Assembly (NCBI RefSeq): GCF_039386055.1
Contig: NZ_CP135012.1
Coordinates: 291,272-335,833 of the forward strand
Reading direction: 5' to 3'
Origin: Buchnera aphidicola (Greenidea ficicola)
GTDB taxonomy: Bacteria > Pseudomonadota > Gammaproteobacteria > Enterobacterales > Enterobacteriaceae
DNA: 44,562 nt
Both the position numbers and the translations under genes were made by a program. Positions 8,894 to 19,178 of this stretch are shown in pieces. Each line of letters begins with the position of its first letter. Position 1 is the stretch's first letter. The notes beneath the pieces are model-generated. The model ran no database searches. It was not told where the DNA came from and was given only the letters and a program-made list of their open reading frames with translations.

Positions 8894-9763
8894 ATGGGAG
8901 ATTTAAATGTAGTTAATGATATTAATCACGCAGGTAATTGGTTAATACTCAATCAAGAACTACTTTTAAGTTATATAATAAACTGCACATCAGTAATAAT
9001 AATATTAGTAATTGGTTTATTTTTAGCTAAAATTATTTCAAAAGGAGTAAATAAATTACTAATAACAAGACACATAGATAATACAGTTGCTGGTTTTCTT
9101 TCCGCTTTAGTTAAATATATAACTATAACTTTGACTTTAATTGCTAGCTTAGGAAAAATAGGAGTACAAACAACATCAGTAATTGCTATATTAGGAGCCG
9201 CTGGAATGGCTGTTGGTTTAGCATTACAAGGTTCTTTATCTAATTTTGCTGCAGGTGTATTATTAGTTACATTAAGACCATTAAGAACAGGAGAATATGT
9301 AGAAGTTGGAAAAATAGGAGGAACAGTATTAAATGTACATATATTTTATACTATGCTAAGAACATTAGATGGAAAAATAGCTGTAATACCTAATGGAAAA
9401 ATAATATCTGGAAATATAATAAATTATTCCAGAGAACCAGCAAGAAGAAATGAATTTATTATATCTGTATCTTATAATTCAGATATAGATTTAGTAATAA
9501 AAATTTTAAAAAATGTATTAAAAAAAGATAATAGAGTTTTAAAAGAAAAAGGTATAATTGTAGGTTTAAGTGAATTAGGACCTTCATCATTAAAATTTAT
9601 AATAAGATGTTGGAGTAAAAATGAAGATTTAAATATTGTTTATTGGGATTTAATGGCAAAATTTAAAAAAACATTAGATAAAAATAAAATTATAATTCCT
9701 TATCCTAAATTAGATATAAAAATAATTAAACAAAAAAAAAAAAATAAAAAAATATTTATTTAA
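8894..9763 (+). CDS. mscS: Small-conductance mechanosensitive channel MscS
   Basis: Heptameric inner-membrane channel that releases solutes on hypo-osmotic shock, 289 residues (E. coli 286). Nearly the whole length aligns: the N terminus [14 protein letters not shown], two hydrophobic helices (about 25-50 and 60-85), the pore helix with Gly/Ala packing [20 protein letters not shown] (about 96-115), and the beta domain with ADGK-like [14 protein letters not shown] and [14 protein letters not shown]. It follows fbaA by 43 bases. Keeping an osmotic safety valve in an intracellular symbiont is notable but common in Buchnera. A clear hairpin terminator follows. Confidence 0.97.
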   Translation: MGDLNVVNDINHAGNWLILNQELLLSYIINCTSVIIILVIGLFLAKIISKGVNKLLITRHIDNTVAGFLSALVKYITITLTLIASLGKIGVQTTSVIAILGAAGMAVGLALQGSLSNFAAGVLLVTLRPLRTGEYVEVGKIGGTVLNVHIFYTMLRTLDGKIAVIPNGKIISGNIINYSREPARRNEFIISVSYNSDIDLVIKILKNVLKKDNRVLKEKGIIVGLSELGPSSLKFIIRCWSKNEDLNIVYWDLMAKFKKTLDKNKIIIPYPKLDIKIIKQKKKNKKIFI

Positions 9764-9780
9764 TTTTAAAATATATAATT

Positions 9781-9804
9781 GAGCGTAAAATAAAATTTAC
9801 GCTC
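9781..9804 (+). terminator. Rho-independent terminator after mscS
   Basis: Perfect 9-base arms GAGCGTAAA (9781-9789) and TTTACGCTC (9796-9804) with a 6-base A/T loop, followed by TTATAC. It sits 17 bases after the mscS stop and 23 bases before recC, ending the pgk-fbaA-mscS unit. Confidence 0.75.
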
Positions 9805-9827
9805 TTATACATATTAATAATTTAAAA

Positions 9828-12800
9828 ATGTTTACTTTATATAAATCTCAAACAATAAATAATTTAATTAAAAAAATATTTAAAAAAAAAAAAAACAATC
9901 TTGTATCTAATCCATTACAAAATGAAATTTTTATAACAAATAATAAAGCAACATCTAAATTAGTAAAAATATTAATTACAAAATATACAGGAATTAGCGC
10001 AAATATAAAATTTAAAAAAATTGATTTTTTATTATATAAAATAATAAAAAAAATAAAAAAAAAAAAATATAAAACAAAAAAATTTTTTATAAAAAAAAAA
10101 AAAATAATATGGAAAATATTTAAAACATTTAAAAAAAAAAAAAAAAAAAAAAAATATTTTATATTTTCTGAAAAAATTTCTGAAATATTTAAAAAATATT
10201 TAATTTATAGAAAAAATTGGATTAAAAATTTAAAAAAAAAAAATATATCAAAACAAAAAATATATATAAAAATATGGAAAAAAATAATATTTAAAAAAAA
10301 ATACAACTTTTATAAATTATTAAATTTTTTTAAAAAAAATTTAAAAAAAATTAAAAAAGATATACCAAAAAAAATTTTTATATTAAATATAACTTCTATA
10401 AAACCTTTATATTTATTAATATTATACCAAATAAGTAAAATTACAAAAATATATATATTATTTTCTGGACCAAATTACTTTTATAAAAAAAAAATATTAA
10501 ATTATAAAAAAATAAAAAATAATTTATTAAAAAACTTCGGAAAATTAGGTTATGAATATATTAATATTTTAATAAAAAAAAAAATAAAAATTATAAATTT
10601 TTATAAAACATTAAAAAATAAAAATATTTTAAACAATATTAAAAACAAAATAACAAAAATAAAAAAAAATAATAAAATAAAAAAAAATGATAAATCTTTA
10701 CAAATTTATTCTTGTAACAGTAAATATCAAGAAATTGAAAACTTAAAAATACAAATATCAAATATTTTAGAAAAAAAAAAAAACATTACACCAAAAGATA
10801 TAATAATCTATGCAAAAAATATAAAAAAATATAAATTTTATATTAAAACTATATTCAACTCAAAAAAAAAAATTCCTTATTCAATATTAAATAAAAAAAA
10901 TAAAAAAATAGAAATATTATTTAAAATAATAAAATTTTTACTAAATATAAAAAATATTGAATTAAACAATAAAAATATTTTTTATTTTTTAGAAAAAAAA
11001 TACATTTTAAAAAAATTTTTAATTAATAAAAACGAATACATATTTTTAAAAAAAATAATTGAAAAAACAAAAATATTTTCAGGTTTAGATAATAAACATT
11101 TAAAAAAAAAAAAAAATCCTGAAATTTTCCAAAATACATGGTTATTTGGAATTAATAAAATCATGTTAAATATATCAATAAATAAAAAAAACAAAATTTG
11201 GAATAATATCTTAATATCTAATTTAACAAAAAATAAAAACAATTTATTAATTGGAAAATTAATTTATTTTATAAAAACATTAAAAAATTGGAAAAAAAAA
11301 ATATCAAAAAAAAAAAAAATAAAAAAATGGAAAAATATATTTAATAAAATAATTAAATTTTTTATACCTAAAAAAAAAAATTTAAAAAAAAATATAAAAA
11401 AAATAAAAAAAAAATGGGAAAATTTTATATCTTTAGGAATAAAAGAAAAAAATAATAAAAAAATTCACATTCATATATTTAAAAATTTTTTTTTAAAAAA
11501 AATAAAAAAAATGATATATAAAAACAAAAAAGAAAATTTTATATCAAATAAAATAAAATTTTGTAATATAGAATATATTAAAAATATATCTTTTAAAGTA
11601 ATATATATATTAGGTGTAAATAATAAAAATTTTCCAAAAGAACAAAAATTTGATATAAACGATATAACACAATATCATAAAAAAAATGGTGATATAAATG
11701 TATTTAAAAAAGATTGTTATAACATTTTAGAATTAATATTATCCGCAAAAAAATATTTTTATTTAAGTTACGTTGGATATAACGAAAGAACTCATAAAAA
11801 AAAAAATAAATCTATAATAATAAAAGAATTAAAAAAATATATATATAAAAATTTTAAAATTAAAAAAAATATAATAAAAAAAAAATATAAAAAAAATATT
11901 TTTAATAATATGATTATATATAATGAAAAATATAATAATTATAAAAAATTAAAATATAATAAAAAAAAAAATAAAGAAAAATACTACATAAAAAAAAAAA
12001 AAAAAAAAAAAATAAAAATAAAAAATTTATTAAATTTTTGGAATAATCCAATAAAATATTTTTATAATAAAACTTTAAAAATTTATTTACAAAAAAATAT
12101 TAAAAAAAAAAAAAAAAATGAACCTTTTAAAATAAATTCTATAAAAGAATATATTTTAAAAAAAAAAATATTAAAAAAAATAATTAAAAAAAAAAATATA
12201 AATTTATTATATAAAAAATATTTATTAAAAGGATCTATTCCATATGGTTATATTGGAAAAAATATTTGGAATAATAATATCAAAAAAATATTAACATTAT
12301 TAAAAAATATATATATAAATTTTAAAAAAAAAAAATATAAAAAAATAAATTTATTAATTAAAAAAAAAAAATTAAAAGGAAAAATATATTTTTCAAAAAA
12401 TAATGGAATACTAAAATGGAATCCAAAAAAAATAAATATTAATGATACTATAAAATTATGGATAAAACATTTAATATATTGCTCTTATAAAAAAAAAGGA
12501 AAAAGTATAATAATTGGAATTAACAACACCAAATGGAAATTTAAAAATATAAAAAAAAAAAAAGCAATAAAATATTTAAATTTATATATAAAAGGATATA
12601 TACAAGGAAAAAAAAAACCATTATTAATAACAAAATCTGCAATATGTTGTTTAAATAATTTATATTACAATAAAAAAAAAAAAAATAAAAAAATATTTTT
12701 AAAAAGATGGAAAGGAAATAATTTTATTCAAGGAGAAAAAAAAGATATATATATACAAAAAATAATACCAAATATAAATTCATATTTAATTAAAAAATTA

Positions 12801-12875
12801 TTAAAAATAGCAAAATTCTGGTATTTTCCTATAATAAAAAATAAAATAAATGAAAAAAAAAAATATATTAAATAA
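9828..12875 (+). CDS. recC: Exodeoxyribonuclease V subunit gamma
   Basis: RecC, the Chi-recognition and scaffold subunit of RecBCD, which processes double-strand breaks. It is 1015 residues (E. coli 1122). Much is Lys-rich, but anchors align along the length: FTLYKSQTINNL at the start, TKYTGISANIKF near 50, FSGPNYFYKK near 215, the GKLGYEYINIL block, ITPKDIIIYAKN near 320, FKVIYILGVNNKNFPKEQ near 590, and SIPYGYIGKNIWNNN near 805. The frame stays open through an A24 tract (10131-10154) and an A22 tract (11991-12012). The last 26 bases overlap recB. The order recC-recB-recD differs from E. coli, where ptrA separates recC and recB; ptrA is absent here. Confidence 0.93.
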   Translation: MFTLYKSQTINNLIKKIFKKKKNNLVSNPLQNEIFITNNKATSKLVKILITKYTGISANIKFKKIDFLLYKIIKKIKKKKYKTKKFFIKKKKIIWKIFKTFKKKKKKKKYFIFSEKISEIFKKYLIYRKNWIKNLKKKNISKQKIYIKIWKKIIFKKKYNFYKLLNFFKKNLKKIKKDIPKKIFILNITSIKPLYLLILYQISKITKIYILFSGPNYFYKKKILNYKKIKNNLLKNFGKLGYEYINILIKKKIKIINFYKTLKNKNILNNIKNKITKIKKNNKIKKNDKSLQIYSCNSKYQEIENLKIQISNILEKKKNITPKDIIIYAKNIKKYKFYIKTIFNSKKKIPYSILNKKNKKIEILFKIIKFLLNIKNIELNNKNIFYFLEKKYILKKFLINKNEYIFLKKIIEKTKIFSGLDNKHLKKKKNPEIFQNTWLFGINKIMLNISINKKNKIWNNILISNLTKNKNNLLIGKLIYFIKTLKNWKKKISKKKKIKKWKNIFNKIIKFFIPKKKNLKKNIKKIKKKWENFISLGIKEKNNKKIHIHIFKNFFLKKIKKMIYKNKKENFISNKIKFCNIEYIKNISFKVIYILGVNNKNFPKEQKFDINDITQYHKKNGDINVFKKDCYNILELILSAKKYFYLSYVGYNERTHKKKNKSIIIKELKKYIYKNFKIKKNIIKKKYKKNIFNNMIIYNEKYNNYKKLKYNKKKNKEKYYIKKKKKKKIKIKNLLNFWNNPIKYFYNKTLKIYLQKNIKKKKKNEPFKINSIKEYILKKKILKKIIKKKNINLLYKKYLLKGSIPYGYIGKNIWNNNIKKILTLLKNIYINFKKKKYKKINLLIKKKKLKGKIYFSKNNGILKWNPKKININDTIKLWIKHLIYCSYKKKGKSIIIGINNTKWKFKNIKKKKAIKYLNLYIKGYIQGKKKPLLITKSAICCLNNLYYNKKKKNKKIFLKRWKGNNFIQGEKKDIYIQKIIPNINSYLIKKLLKIAKFWYFPIIKNKINEKKKYIK

Positions 12876-15800
12876 TAAATTAAAAGGAAAAATATTAATA
12901 GAAGCATCAGCAGGAACAGGTAAAACATTTACTATTATTATGATTTATTTAAGATTATTATTAGGTATCAACTTACAAAAAAAACAAAAACCATTTAAAA
13001 TTAATAAAATATTAGTATTAACTTTTACAAAAAAAACAACTCAAGAACTAAAAATAAGAATTAAAAAAAATATCTTACAATTAAAAAAAACATTAATAAA
13101 AAAAAAAGAAAAAAAAAAATTTAAATTTTTTATAAAAAATATTATAAATATTAAAAAAGCAATTATATTACTAAATAAAGCAGAAAAAAAAATAAATAAT
13201 TTATCAATTTATACAATACATAGTTTTTGTAAAAAAATTTTAGAATATTATCCCAATAAATTTACAAACAAAAACAATAAAATAAAAATAACAGATTCTA
13301 AAAAAATTTATTTAAAAGCTACTATAATTTTTTGGAAAAAATATTTTTATTCTTTACCAAAAAAAATATTAATAATATTAATAAAATATTTTCAAACTCC
13401 AAAAATACTTTTTAAAAAAATATATCCAATTTACAAAAAAAAATATATTAAAAAAAAAAACATTAAAAAAAAAAAAATAATTAAAATATATTATGAAATT
13501 ATAAAAAATATTAAAAAAATAAAAAAAAAATGGATTAAAATTAATAAAAAAAAAAATAAAAAATTTCCAAAAAGAACATTAAATTTATTTAAAAAAATAA
13601 ATAATTGGGCTTATTTAAATACTGAAAATGATTATTTAATTAAAGAAATAGAAAAAATAAAAAAAAACAAATATATTAAAAAAAAAAAAATAAAAAAAAT
13701 AAAATTAATTCTTAAAATTATAAAAAAAAAAAAAAAATATTTAATAAAAAATTTCTTATTATATTCTTGTAAAAAAATATTAATTAAAAAAAAAAAAATA
13801 AAAAAAAAAAAAAAATATATAGAATATGATGATATTATTAAAGAAATATATAATAAAATATCTTTTAAAAAAAACAATATTTTATATAATATAAGAAAAA
13901 AATATCCAATAGCATTAATTGATGAATTTCAAGATACAGATAAAAAACAATATAAAATATTTAAAAAAATATATAAAAAAAAAAAAACATACTTATTATT
14001 ATTAATTGGAGATCCAAAACAATCCATATATAGTTTTAGAGGAGCTAACATAAAAACATATATCAAAGCAAAAAAACAAATACAAATAAAATATTCATTA
14101 AACAAAAACTGGAGATCTTCTTATAAATTAAACAAAATTATAAATTTTTTATTTAAAAACAAAAATCCTTTTATATTTAAAAAAATAAAATATTATCCTG
14201 TAAAATCTCCAAACAAAAAAAAAAAATATAAAATAATAATAAATAATAAAAAACAAAAACCTTTAAATATATTTTTTAAAAAAAAAATAATAAATAAAAA
14301 CAAATATATTAAATGGAGCGCTAAACAATGCGCAAATAAAATATGCAAATGGATAATTTATTCTCAAAAAAATAAAGCTCATATATATTATAAAAACTCT
14401 ATTAAAAAATTAAAAGCAAAAGATATTACTATAATTGTAAGAGATAAATACGAAGCAAAAATAATTAAAAAATATCTAAAAAAATTAAATATAAAATCTA
14501 TTTATCATTCAAATAAAAAAAATATTTACAAAACAAAAGAATCAAAAGAAATATTATTAATATTAAATGCAGTATTAAACCCTATTAATAAAAAAAAATT
14601 TTATAGAGCTATATCAACAAATATAATTACAAAAAATATAAGAGAAATATTAAAAATAAAAAAAAAAAAATATTTAAATATTTTAATAAAATTTAACAAA
14701 TACAATATTTTATGGAAAAAAAATGGAATTTTTTCTGTTATATGGAACATTATAAAAGATTTTAATATTTTCAAAAAAAATAATTTTTTTAATAAATTAA
14801 ATTCTAATACAAACAATATTTTACAAATAGGAATATTACTACAAAAAAAAACAAAAAAAATAAAAAATAGAAAAAACATTCTAGAATGGTTTAAAGAAAA
14901 AATAAATAAAAAAAATAATAAAAAAAAAAAAAATATTAAAAAATATATATATAATAAAAATGCTATAAATATAACTACGATACATATGTCAAAAGGATTA
15001 GAATATTTAATTACATGGATTCCATTTTTAATGAATTTTAAAAAAATAAAAAAACATGAAATATATGATAATAAAAAAAAAGAAAATAAAAAAAGAATAT
15101 CTGAAGAAATAAGATTATTATATGTAGCTTTAACAAGATCAATAATAAATTGTAATATTTCAATAGCTCCTATTATTACATCAATTAATAATTATAAAAA
15201 AAAAAAATATATAGAAAATCATAAAAGCGCTTTAGGATTTTTAATACAAAAAGGAAAACATAAAAATATTGAAAATTTTTTAAAAATAATAAAAAAAATT
15301 AAAAAAAATAAAAATATAAAATTTTATAAAAAAAAAAAAAAAAATAAAAAAAATAAAAACATAAAATTTTATAAAAAAACAAAAAAAATATTAATACTTC
15401 CAAAAAAAATAAAAAAATATAATTTTAAAAAAAAATACAAAAATAATTTATTTTTAACAAGTTATTCAAAATTAAATAATAAAAAAATAATAAAAAATAA
15501 TAAAAAAAATAATAAAAAAATAAAAAAATACAAAAAAAAAAATAATAAAATAAATAATCATAATTTTCCAAAAGGAAAAAAAATAGGAATATTTTTTCAT
15601 GAAATTCTTAAAAAAATTAAATTTTCAAAAAAAAATAATAAAAAAATAATAAAAAAAATAATAAAAAAATATAAAATAAAAAAAAAATATTTTAAATATA
15701 TAATTAAATGGATTAATAAAATATTAAATTTTAAATTAAATAAAAAAAAATTATGTTTATCAAAACTAAAAAAAAAAAATTATATTAAAGAAATGGAATT

Positions 15801-16206
15801 TTATATGAAAATAAACACACAATCAAAAAAAACAAAAATATTAAATAACATTAAAATAAAAGGATTCATAAAAGGATATATTGATTTAATATTTAAATGG
15901 AAAAAAAAATATTATATATTAGATTATAAATCTAATTGGTTAGGAAAATCTGAAAAAAAATATACTAAAAAAAAAATAAAAAAAACAATAATAAAAAATA
16001 AATATGACTTACAATATAAAATATACAGTATTGCACTACATAAATATTTAAAAAAAAAAAAAAAAAAATATAAATTTAAAAAACACTTTGGTGGAATTTA
16101 TTATATATTTTTAAGAGGAATAAATAAAAATAAAAAAAATAATGGAATTTTTTATCTTTTACCAAAATATAAATTAATAAAAAAACTAAATAAAATATTT
16201 AATTAA
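12850..16206 (+). CDS. recB: Exodeoxyribonuclease V subunit beta
   Basis: RecB helicase-nuclease, 1118 residues (E. coli 1180). UvrD-type helicase motifs are all visible: Walker A EASAGTGKT (18-26), LTFTKKTTQELK (Ia), DEFQDTD (II), LIGDPKQSIYSFRGA (III), HMSKGLEYLITW (V) and LLYVALTRS (VI). The C-terminal RecB nuclease site is intact: His917 in GIFFHEIL, Asp1012 in GYIDLIF, Asp1025 and Lys1027 in LDYKSNW, matching E. coli His956, Asp1067, Asp1080 and Lys1082. It overlaps recC by 26 bases, which suggests coupled translation. Linker regions are stripped to Lys, Ile and Asn. There is little doubt about identity. Confidence 0.97.
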   Translation: MKKKNILNNKLKGKILIEASAGTGKTFTIIMIYLRLLLGINLQKKQKPFKINKILVLTFTKKTTQELKIRIKKNILQLKKTLIKKKEKKKFKFFIKNIINIKKAIILLNKAEKKINNLSIYTIHSFCKKILEYYPNKFTNKNNKIKITDSKKIYLKATIIFWKKYFYSLPKKILIILIKYFQTPKILFKKIYPIYKKKYIKKKNIKKKKIIKIYYEIIKNIKKIKKKWIKINKKKNKKFPKRTLNLFKKINNWAYLNTENDYLIKEIEKIKKNKYIKKKKIKKIKLILKIIKKKKKYLIKNFLLYSCKKILIKKKKIKKKKKYIEYDDIIKEIYNKISFKKNNILYNIRKKYPIALIDEFQDTDKKQYKIFKKIYKKKKTYLLLLIGDPKQSIYSFRGANIKTYIKAKKQIQIKYSLNKNWRSSYKLNKIINFLFKNKNPFIFKKIKYYPVKSPNKKKKYKIIINNKKQKPLNIFFKKKIINKNKYIKWSAKQCANKICKWIIYSQKNKAHIYYKNSIKKLKAKDITIIVRDKYEAKIIKKYLKKLNIKSIYHSNKKNIYKTKESKEILLILNAVLNPINKKKFYRAISTNIITKNIREILKIKKKKYLNILIKFNKYNILWKKNGIFSVIWNIIKDFNIFKKNNFFNKLNSNTNNILQIGILLQKKTKKIKNRKNILEWFKEKINKKNNKKKKNIKKYIYNKNAINITTIHMSKGLEYLITWIPFLMNFKKIKKHEIYDNKKKENKKRISEEIRLLYVALTRSIINCNISIAPIITSINNYKKKKYIENHKSALGFLIQKGKHKNIENFLKIIKKIKKNKNIKFYKKKKKNKKNKNIKFYKKTKKILILPKKIKKYNFKKKYKNNLFLTSYSKLNNKKIIKNNKKNNKKIKKYKKKNNKINNHNFPKGKKIGIFFHEILKKIKFSKKNNKKIIKKIIKKYKIKKKYFKYIIKWINKILNFKLNKKKLCLSKLKKKNYIKEMEFYMKINTQSKKTKILNNIKIKGFIKGYIDLIFKWKKKYYILDYKSNWLGKSEKKYTKKKIKKTIIKNKYDLQYKIYSIALHKYLKKKKKKYKFKKHFGGIYYIFLRGINKNKKNNGIFYLLPKYKLIKKLNKIFN

Positions 16207-16219
16207 AAATTATAAAATT

Positions 16220-18016
16220 ATGAAAAAAATATTAAAAATAGCATTAAAAAAAAAAATAATAAACTTAATTGATTATTATTTTACATATTTTATAAGTAAA
16301 AAAAAAAATAAAAAAATACATTTTATTATTGCATTAATTAGTAAAATAACTAATGAAGGAAACAATTGCCTTCCAATAAATAAAATTAAAAAAAAATACA
16401 TTTTTAAAAAAAAAGAAAAATACTTAATAAAAAAAACAAAAAATATTTTTAAAAAAATAAAAAAACATATAAAAAATTTATTAAATAATAAAAATAATAT
16501 TTGCAGTAAAGGAAACAAAATTACACCAATTGTTTTTTTTAAAAAAAAACTTTATTTTTATAAAATATGGAACTATGAAAAAAAAATATCAAAATTTTTA
16601 TCTAATAATAAAAAATCTAAATATTTTAATTATCAAAAAAAAGAAAAAATATTTAAATATTTTAAAAAAAATAAAATAAAAAAAATACAAAAAAAAATAA
16701 TTATTAATGCATTAATTTACAAAAAAATAATAATTACAGGAAATCCTGGAACAGGAAAAACAACCATTGCTATGCATATAATTATTATTTCAAGAATATT
16801 AAAAAAAAAAAAAATAATTTTAACCGCTTTAACTGGAAAAGCAACAATTTTATTAAATGAAACATTTAATAAAATAATTAATAAAATAATTATAAAAAAA
16901 AAATTTAAAAAAAAAATAAAATATAAATGTTTAACTTTACATAAATTAATAGGTTTAAAAAAAAAAAAATCAAAAGCTTTTTATAATAAAAAAAATAAAT
17001 TAAATATAGATATATTAATTGTAGATGAAGTATCTATGATAAATATTTCTATTATGAATTATCTAATCAATTCTTTACCTAAAAATATAAAAATAATTTT
17101 TCTTGGAGATGTTAATCAACTACCACCAATTAATTCTACATCAATATTATATGATATAAAAAAATATATAAAAAAAAATATAAAAAGATATAAAAAAATA
17201 AATTTTGAAAAAAAAAAAATTAATTATTTAATTTCAAATAAAAATTATATAAAAAAAAAAAAAACAATATTAAATAGAATATTAATACTTAAAAAAAAAT
17301 ATAGATTTAATAAAAATTCAAATATAAACATATTATCAAAATATATAAAAAACAAAAAAATAAAAAAAATAAAAAAATTATTTAAAAAAAAAATAATACA
17401 AATAAAAAAAATAAAAAATAAAAAATATTTATATAATATTTTTAAAAAAACATTAAATTATAATTATAATTATAATTATAAAAATAAAAATATACTTAAA
17501 AAAATATTTAAAAATAGAATTTTATGCATAAACAACAAAGGAAAAAAAGGAACAAAAAAAATTAATAAAGAAATTGATAAATATATTATTAAAAATAATA
17601 AAATTCCGTACAAAATAATAAAAAATTTTATTATATATAAAGGAAAACCAATAATAATAACTAAAAATAACGAATTATTAAAATTATATAACGGAGAAAT
17701 TGGAATAATTATTGATAATAATAAAGTAATTTTTTATAAAAATAAAAAAAATATATTTATACCTTTAAATAGTATTAAAAATTATAAAACAGCATGGGCA
17801 ATAACAATACATAAATCACAAGGTTCTGAATTTAAAAATATTTCTTTAATATTATCAAAAAAAAAATTATATAATCAATTACTTTATACAGCAATAACTA
17901 GAGCTAAAAAAAATATTTTTTTATATGGAAAAAAAAAAATATTTATAAAATCTTGTAAAAAAATAAATAAAAAATATTCTGGTATAATAAATCATTTAAA
18001 AAAATATAATAAATAA
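16220..18016 (+). CDS. recD: Exodeoxyribonuclease V subunit alpha
   Basis: RecD, the 5'-3' helicase of RecBCD, 598 residues (E. coli 608). SF1B motifs: Walker A GNPGTGKT (174-181), LTALTGKATILL, LTLHKLIG, Walker B IVDEVSM, LGDVNQLPPI, AWAITIHKSQGSEF near the C terminus, and YTAITRAKKNIFLYG. It starts 13 bases after recB, completing a three-gene operon on the + strand. Keeping all three subunits, each with its catalytic motifs, indicates that double-strand break repair is still under selection. The next feature is a tRNA on the opposite strand. Confidence 0.97.
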   Translation: MKKILKIALKKKIINLIDYYFTYFISKKKNKKIHFIIALISKITNEGNNCLPINKIKKKYIFKKKEKYLIKKTKNIFKKIKKHIKNLLNNKNNICSKGNKITPIVFFKKKLYFYKIWNYEKKISKFLSNNKKSKYFNYQKKEKIFKYFKKNKIKKIQKKIIINALIYKKIIITGNPGTGKTTIAMHIIIISRILKKKKIILTALTGKATILLNETFNKIINKIIIKKKFKKKIKYKCLTLHKLIGLKKKKSKAFYNKKNKLNIDILIVDEVSMINISIMNYLINSLPKNIKIIFLGDVNQLPPINSTSILYDIKKYIKKNIKRYKKINFEKKKINYLISNKNYIKKKKTILNRILILKKKYRFNKNSNINILSKYIKNKKIKKIKKLFKKKIIQIKKIKNKKYLYNIFKKTLNYNYNYNYKNKNILKKIFKNRILCINNKGKKGTKKINKEIDKYIIKNNKIPYKIIKNFIIYKGKPIIITKNNELLKLYNGEIGIIIDNNKVIFYKNKKNIFIPLNSIKNYKTAWAITIHKSQGSEFKNISLILSKKKLYNQLLYTAITRAKKNIFLYGKKKIFIKSCKKINKKYSGIINHLKKYNK

Positions 18017-18017
18017 T

Positions 18018-18091
<74 letters not shown>

Positions 18092-18255
18092 TCTTTATTA
18101 ATATTTAATATACATCATATTTTTTAAAAATACAATTTATTTTTAAATAAATATATATATTATTAAAATATTGCAAAAAAAATATTTTACATGTATTCAT
18201 ATAATAAAAAATAAATAAAATATTTAAATTTAATTTTAAATATTAATAAAATAAT

Positions 18256-18716
18256 ATGAAAATAATAAAAAAAAAAATAATAAAAAAAAACAAAAAAATT
18301 GTAATTATAATAAAAAATTTTAAAAATTTTATTAATAAAAAATTATTATCAAAAAAATTAGATAAATTAAAAAAAATAAGAAAAATAACATCAAAAAATA
18401 TTATTATAATAAAAATTCTTAAAACTTTTAAAATACCAATTATTATAAATAAATTTAATAAAATTTCATAAATATAATAATATTATTACATTAAGAACAA
18501 TTATCAAAAAAAAACAAATAATTATAAATATATAACCAAAAAAAAAAACTAATAATAAAATTTTTAAAATAAATATTTTAAAAAAAAATATTCCTATTTA
18601 TTTTTAGAATATAAATAATTGGTAATATAAAAAAAAAAATTGGAAGATAAAAAAAAATAAGTAATAAAAAATAAGAAAAAGCTTTATATAAATTAAAAAT
18701 AATTAATATAATTTAA
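18256..18716 (+). pseudogene. ribH: Decayed 6,7-dimethyl-8-ribityllumazine synthase
   Basis: The remnant matches RibH (E. coli ribE, lumazine synthase of riboflavin synthesis) in three different frames. Frame 1 (18256-18471, 71 residues) matches the N terminus: MKII, then NFKNFINKKLLSKKLDKLKKI against [21 protein letters not shown]. The active-site segment GAYELPL has become KTFKIPI. After a stop at 18469, the next frame (from 18485) reads ITLRTII for IALGTVIRG and later NIPIYF for EIPVAF, with more stops at 18533 and 18602. The third frame (18675-18716) reads EKALYKLKIINII for the terminal EAALTALEMINVLK. Position between recD/tRNA-Met and nusB agrees with the ribD-ribH-nusB order in enterobacteria. 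No ribD is found next to it. The N-terminal open frame should not be annotated as a working gene. Confidence 0.85.
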
Positions 18717-18759
18717 AAAAAAATAAAAATAATTTTAAAATAAAATAGGAATAATAAAT

Positions 18760-19160
18760 ATGAATCAAAACAAAAGAAAAAATTCAAGAAAATATATTTT
18801 ACAAGCTTTATATTCTTGGCAATTATCTAAAAATAAAATAAAAAATATTAAAAAATATTTTTTAAATAAAAAAAAAAATTTGATACTATTTATTTTAAAA
18901 AAATAATTATAGGAATAACTAATAACTATATCAAAATTGATAAATATATTAAAAAATTTTTATCAAGAAACTTTAATAATTTAAATCAAATAGAAAAAGC
19001 AATATTAAGAATATCTATATACGAATTAATAAAATGTTATAAAATTCCTTATAAAGTTATTATAAATGAAAATATTAAACTAGCAAAAAAATTTGGAGCA
19101 AAAAATAGTCATAAATTTATAAATTGGATATTAAATAAAATATATATAAATACAATATAA
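18760..19160 (+). pseudogene. nusB: NusB interrupted by a frameshift in an A11 tract
   Basis: NusB is the antitermination and rRNA transcription factor (E. coli 139 residues). The first frame starts at ATG 18760 after an AGGA site (18747-18750) and gives 48 residues, with the match YILQALYSWQLSKNKI to AVQALYSWQLSQNDI, before a stop at 18904. The rest of NusB is in the next frame, from about 18879: [63 protein letters not shown], ending at 19160. The switch falls at an 11-A tract (18868-18878). One added A would restore a 133-residue protein. Both halves are well conserved, so it may be recent, rescued by slippage during transcription, or an assembly error. It is not obviously dead. Confidence 0.88.
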
Positions 19161-19178
19161 AAATTATATAAAATAAAT

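Noticed and set aside
18092..18255. Possible ribD remnant upstream of ribH
   Set aside because: The 164 bases are A/T drift with no readable RibD motif in any frame.
18256..18471. 71-residue open frame as an intact small gene
   Set aside because: It is the N-terminal half of a ribH pseudogene; the rest continues in other frames after stop codons.
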